From positions 889,952-953,951 of the forward strand of contig NZ_LR134375.1 of the NCBI RefSeq assembly GCF_900637515.1: 64,000 nucleotides of DNA, read 5' to 3'. This stretch comes from Veillonella dispar (GTDB lineage: Bacteria; Bacillota; Negativicutes; Veillonellales; Veillonellaceae). Positions 63,841-64,000 of this stretch are shown here, one piece after another (position 1 is the stretch's first letter; each line of letters opens with the position of its first letter). The notes under the pieces are model-generated. The model had not been told where the DNA came from, made no database searches, and saw only the letters and a list, made by a program, of their open reading frames with translations. The position numbers were made by a program, and so were the translations under genes.

Positions 63841-64000
63841 ATGACATTACAACAACGAATTCAAGCAAAAACAACTTTGTACACTATTCTTAACAGAGAA
63901 TACATTAAAGGCCAAGGCCATGTATGGACAGTTAAAAACAATGAGACCGGCGCCGTTAGCCAAAAGAATACTCACGAGCTGACAGGCGGCACTGACACAG
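63841..64000 (+). CDS. Hypothetical element protein, 5' part (cut by window edge)
   Basis: An open frame of 53 codons running off the window, beginning MTLQQRIQAKTTLY. AAAGGATT precedes the ATG at 8-base spacing. I do not recognise a family in the visible part. It lies 125 bases after the excisionase-like gene in the same direction and probably belongs to the early region of the same element. Confidence 0.6.
   Translation, partial: MTLQQRIQAKTTLYTILNREYIKGQGHVWTVKNNETGAVSQKNTHELTGGTDT

Overview
The window reads as a chromosomal segment of a low-GC member of the Negativicutes, most likely a Veillonella species. This is inferred from AT-rich codon use, Firmicutes-type gene order (ctsR-mcsA-mcsB-clpC-radA, sigH region, CIRCE-groESL, T-box leader on cysS), and genes expected of a diderm lactate-using organism (PEP synthase with its regulatory kinase, psd/pssA phospholipid genes). 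No database search was run.

Layout. 1-1378 holds the 5' part of a class A penicillin-binding protein on the minus strand. 1541-8635 carries tyrS, a Nudix hydrolase, ppsA, a CcpN-like repressor, the PEP synthase regulatory kinase/phosphorylase and a dGTPase. 8743-11514 has rpmB (minus), recG and a tautomerase. 11591-17156 runs from guaB through a WecG/TagA glycosyltransferase, psd, pssA and a GT2 membrane glycosyltransferase to surE. A tRNA-Leu(CAA) with a consensus promoter follows. 17405-23062 has an orphan propeller-like protein, acpS-nnr, a metallo-beta-lactamase lipoprotein, an AMIN/amidase_3 protein and a GerMN lipoprotein. 23177-28818 is thiL-tsaE-tsaB-rimI-tsaD followed by a PdtaS/EutW-type histidine kinase and an ANTAR response regulator. 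Then come groESL under a perfect CIRCE element, a DoxX protein, lysA, and sufCBDSU with a HAD phosphatase. A minus-strand SpeD-like gene that lacks the catalytic serine separates this from ctsR-mcsA-mcsB-clpC-radA-(PIN/TRAM)-ispDF-gltX-(BASS transporter)-cysS-mrnC-rlmB-rae1-sigH. secG-rnr-smpB follow, then a bio operon (putative ECF S-like protein, bioW, bioF), then tmRNA.

From about 61591 to the end the sequence looks like an integrated mobile element. A tyrosine integrase points toward the 3' end of ssrA, followed by an XRE-type repressor, a divergent excisionase-like gene and the start of another gene. Tandem short repeats between ssrA and int, and a dyad spanning the two divergent -35 boxes, are candidate Int-arm sites and operator.

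The genes work together mainly as housekeeping modules: gluconeogenic entry and its control, phospholipid synthesis, t6A tRNA modification, Fe-S assembly, proteostasis (CIRCE and CtsR), translation and stalled-ribosome rescue. The most unusual items are the processing-dead SpeD homologue with a lysine/arginine tail, the IS-end-like palindrome nested inside its terminator, the leader with a strong terminator ahead of suf, the ANTAR two-component pair, the BirA-like operator over the bio promoter, and the loss of disA from an otherwise conserved radA locus.
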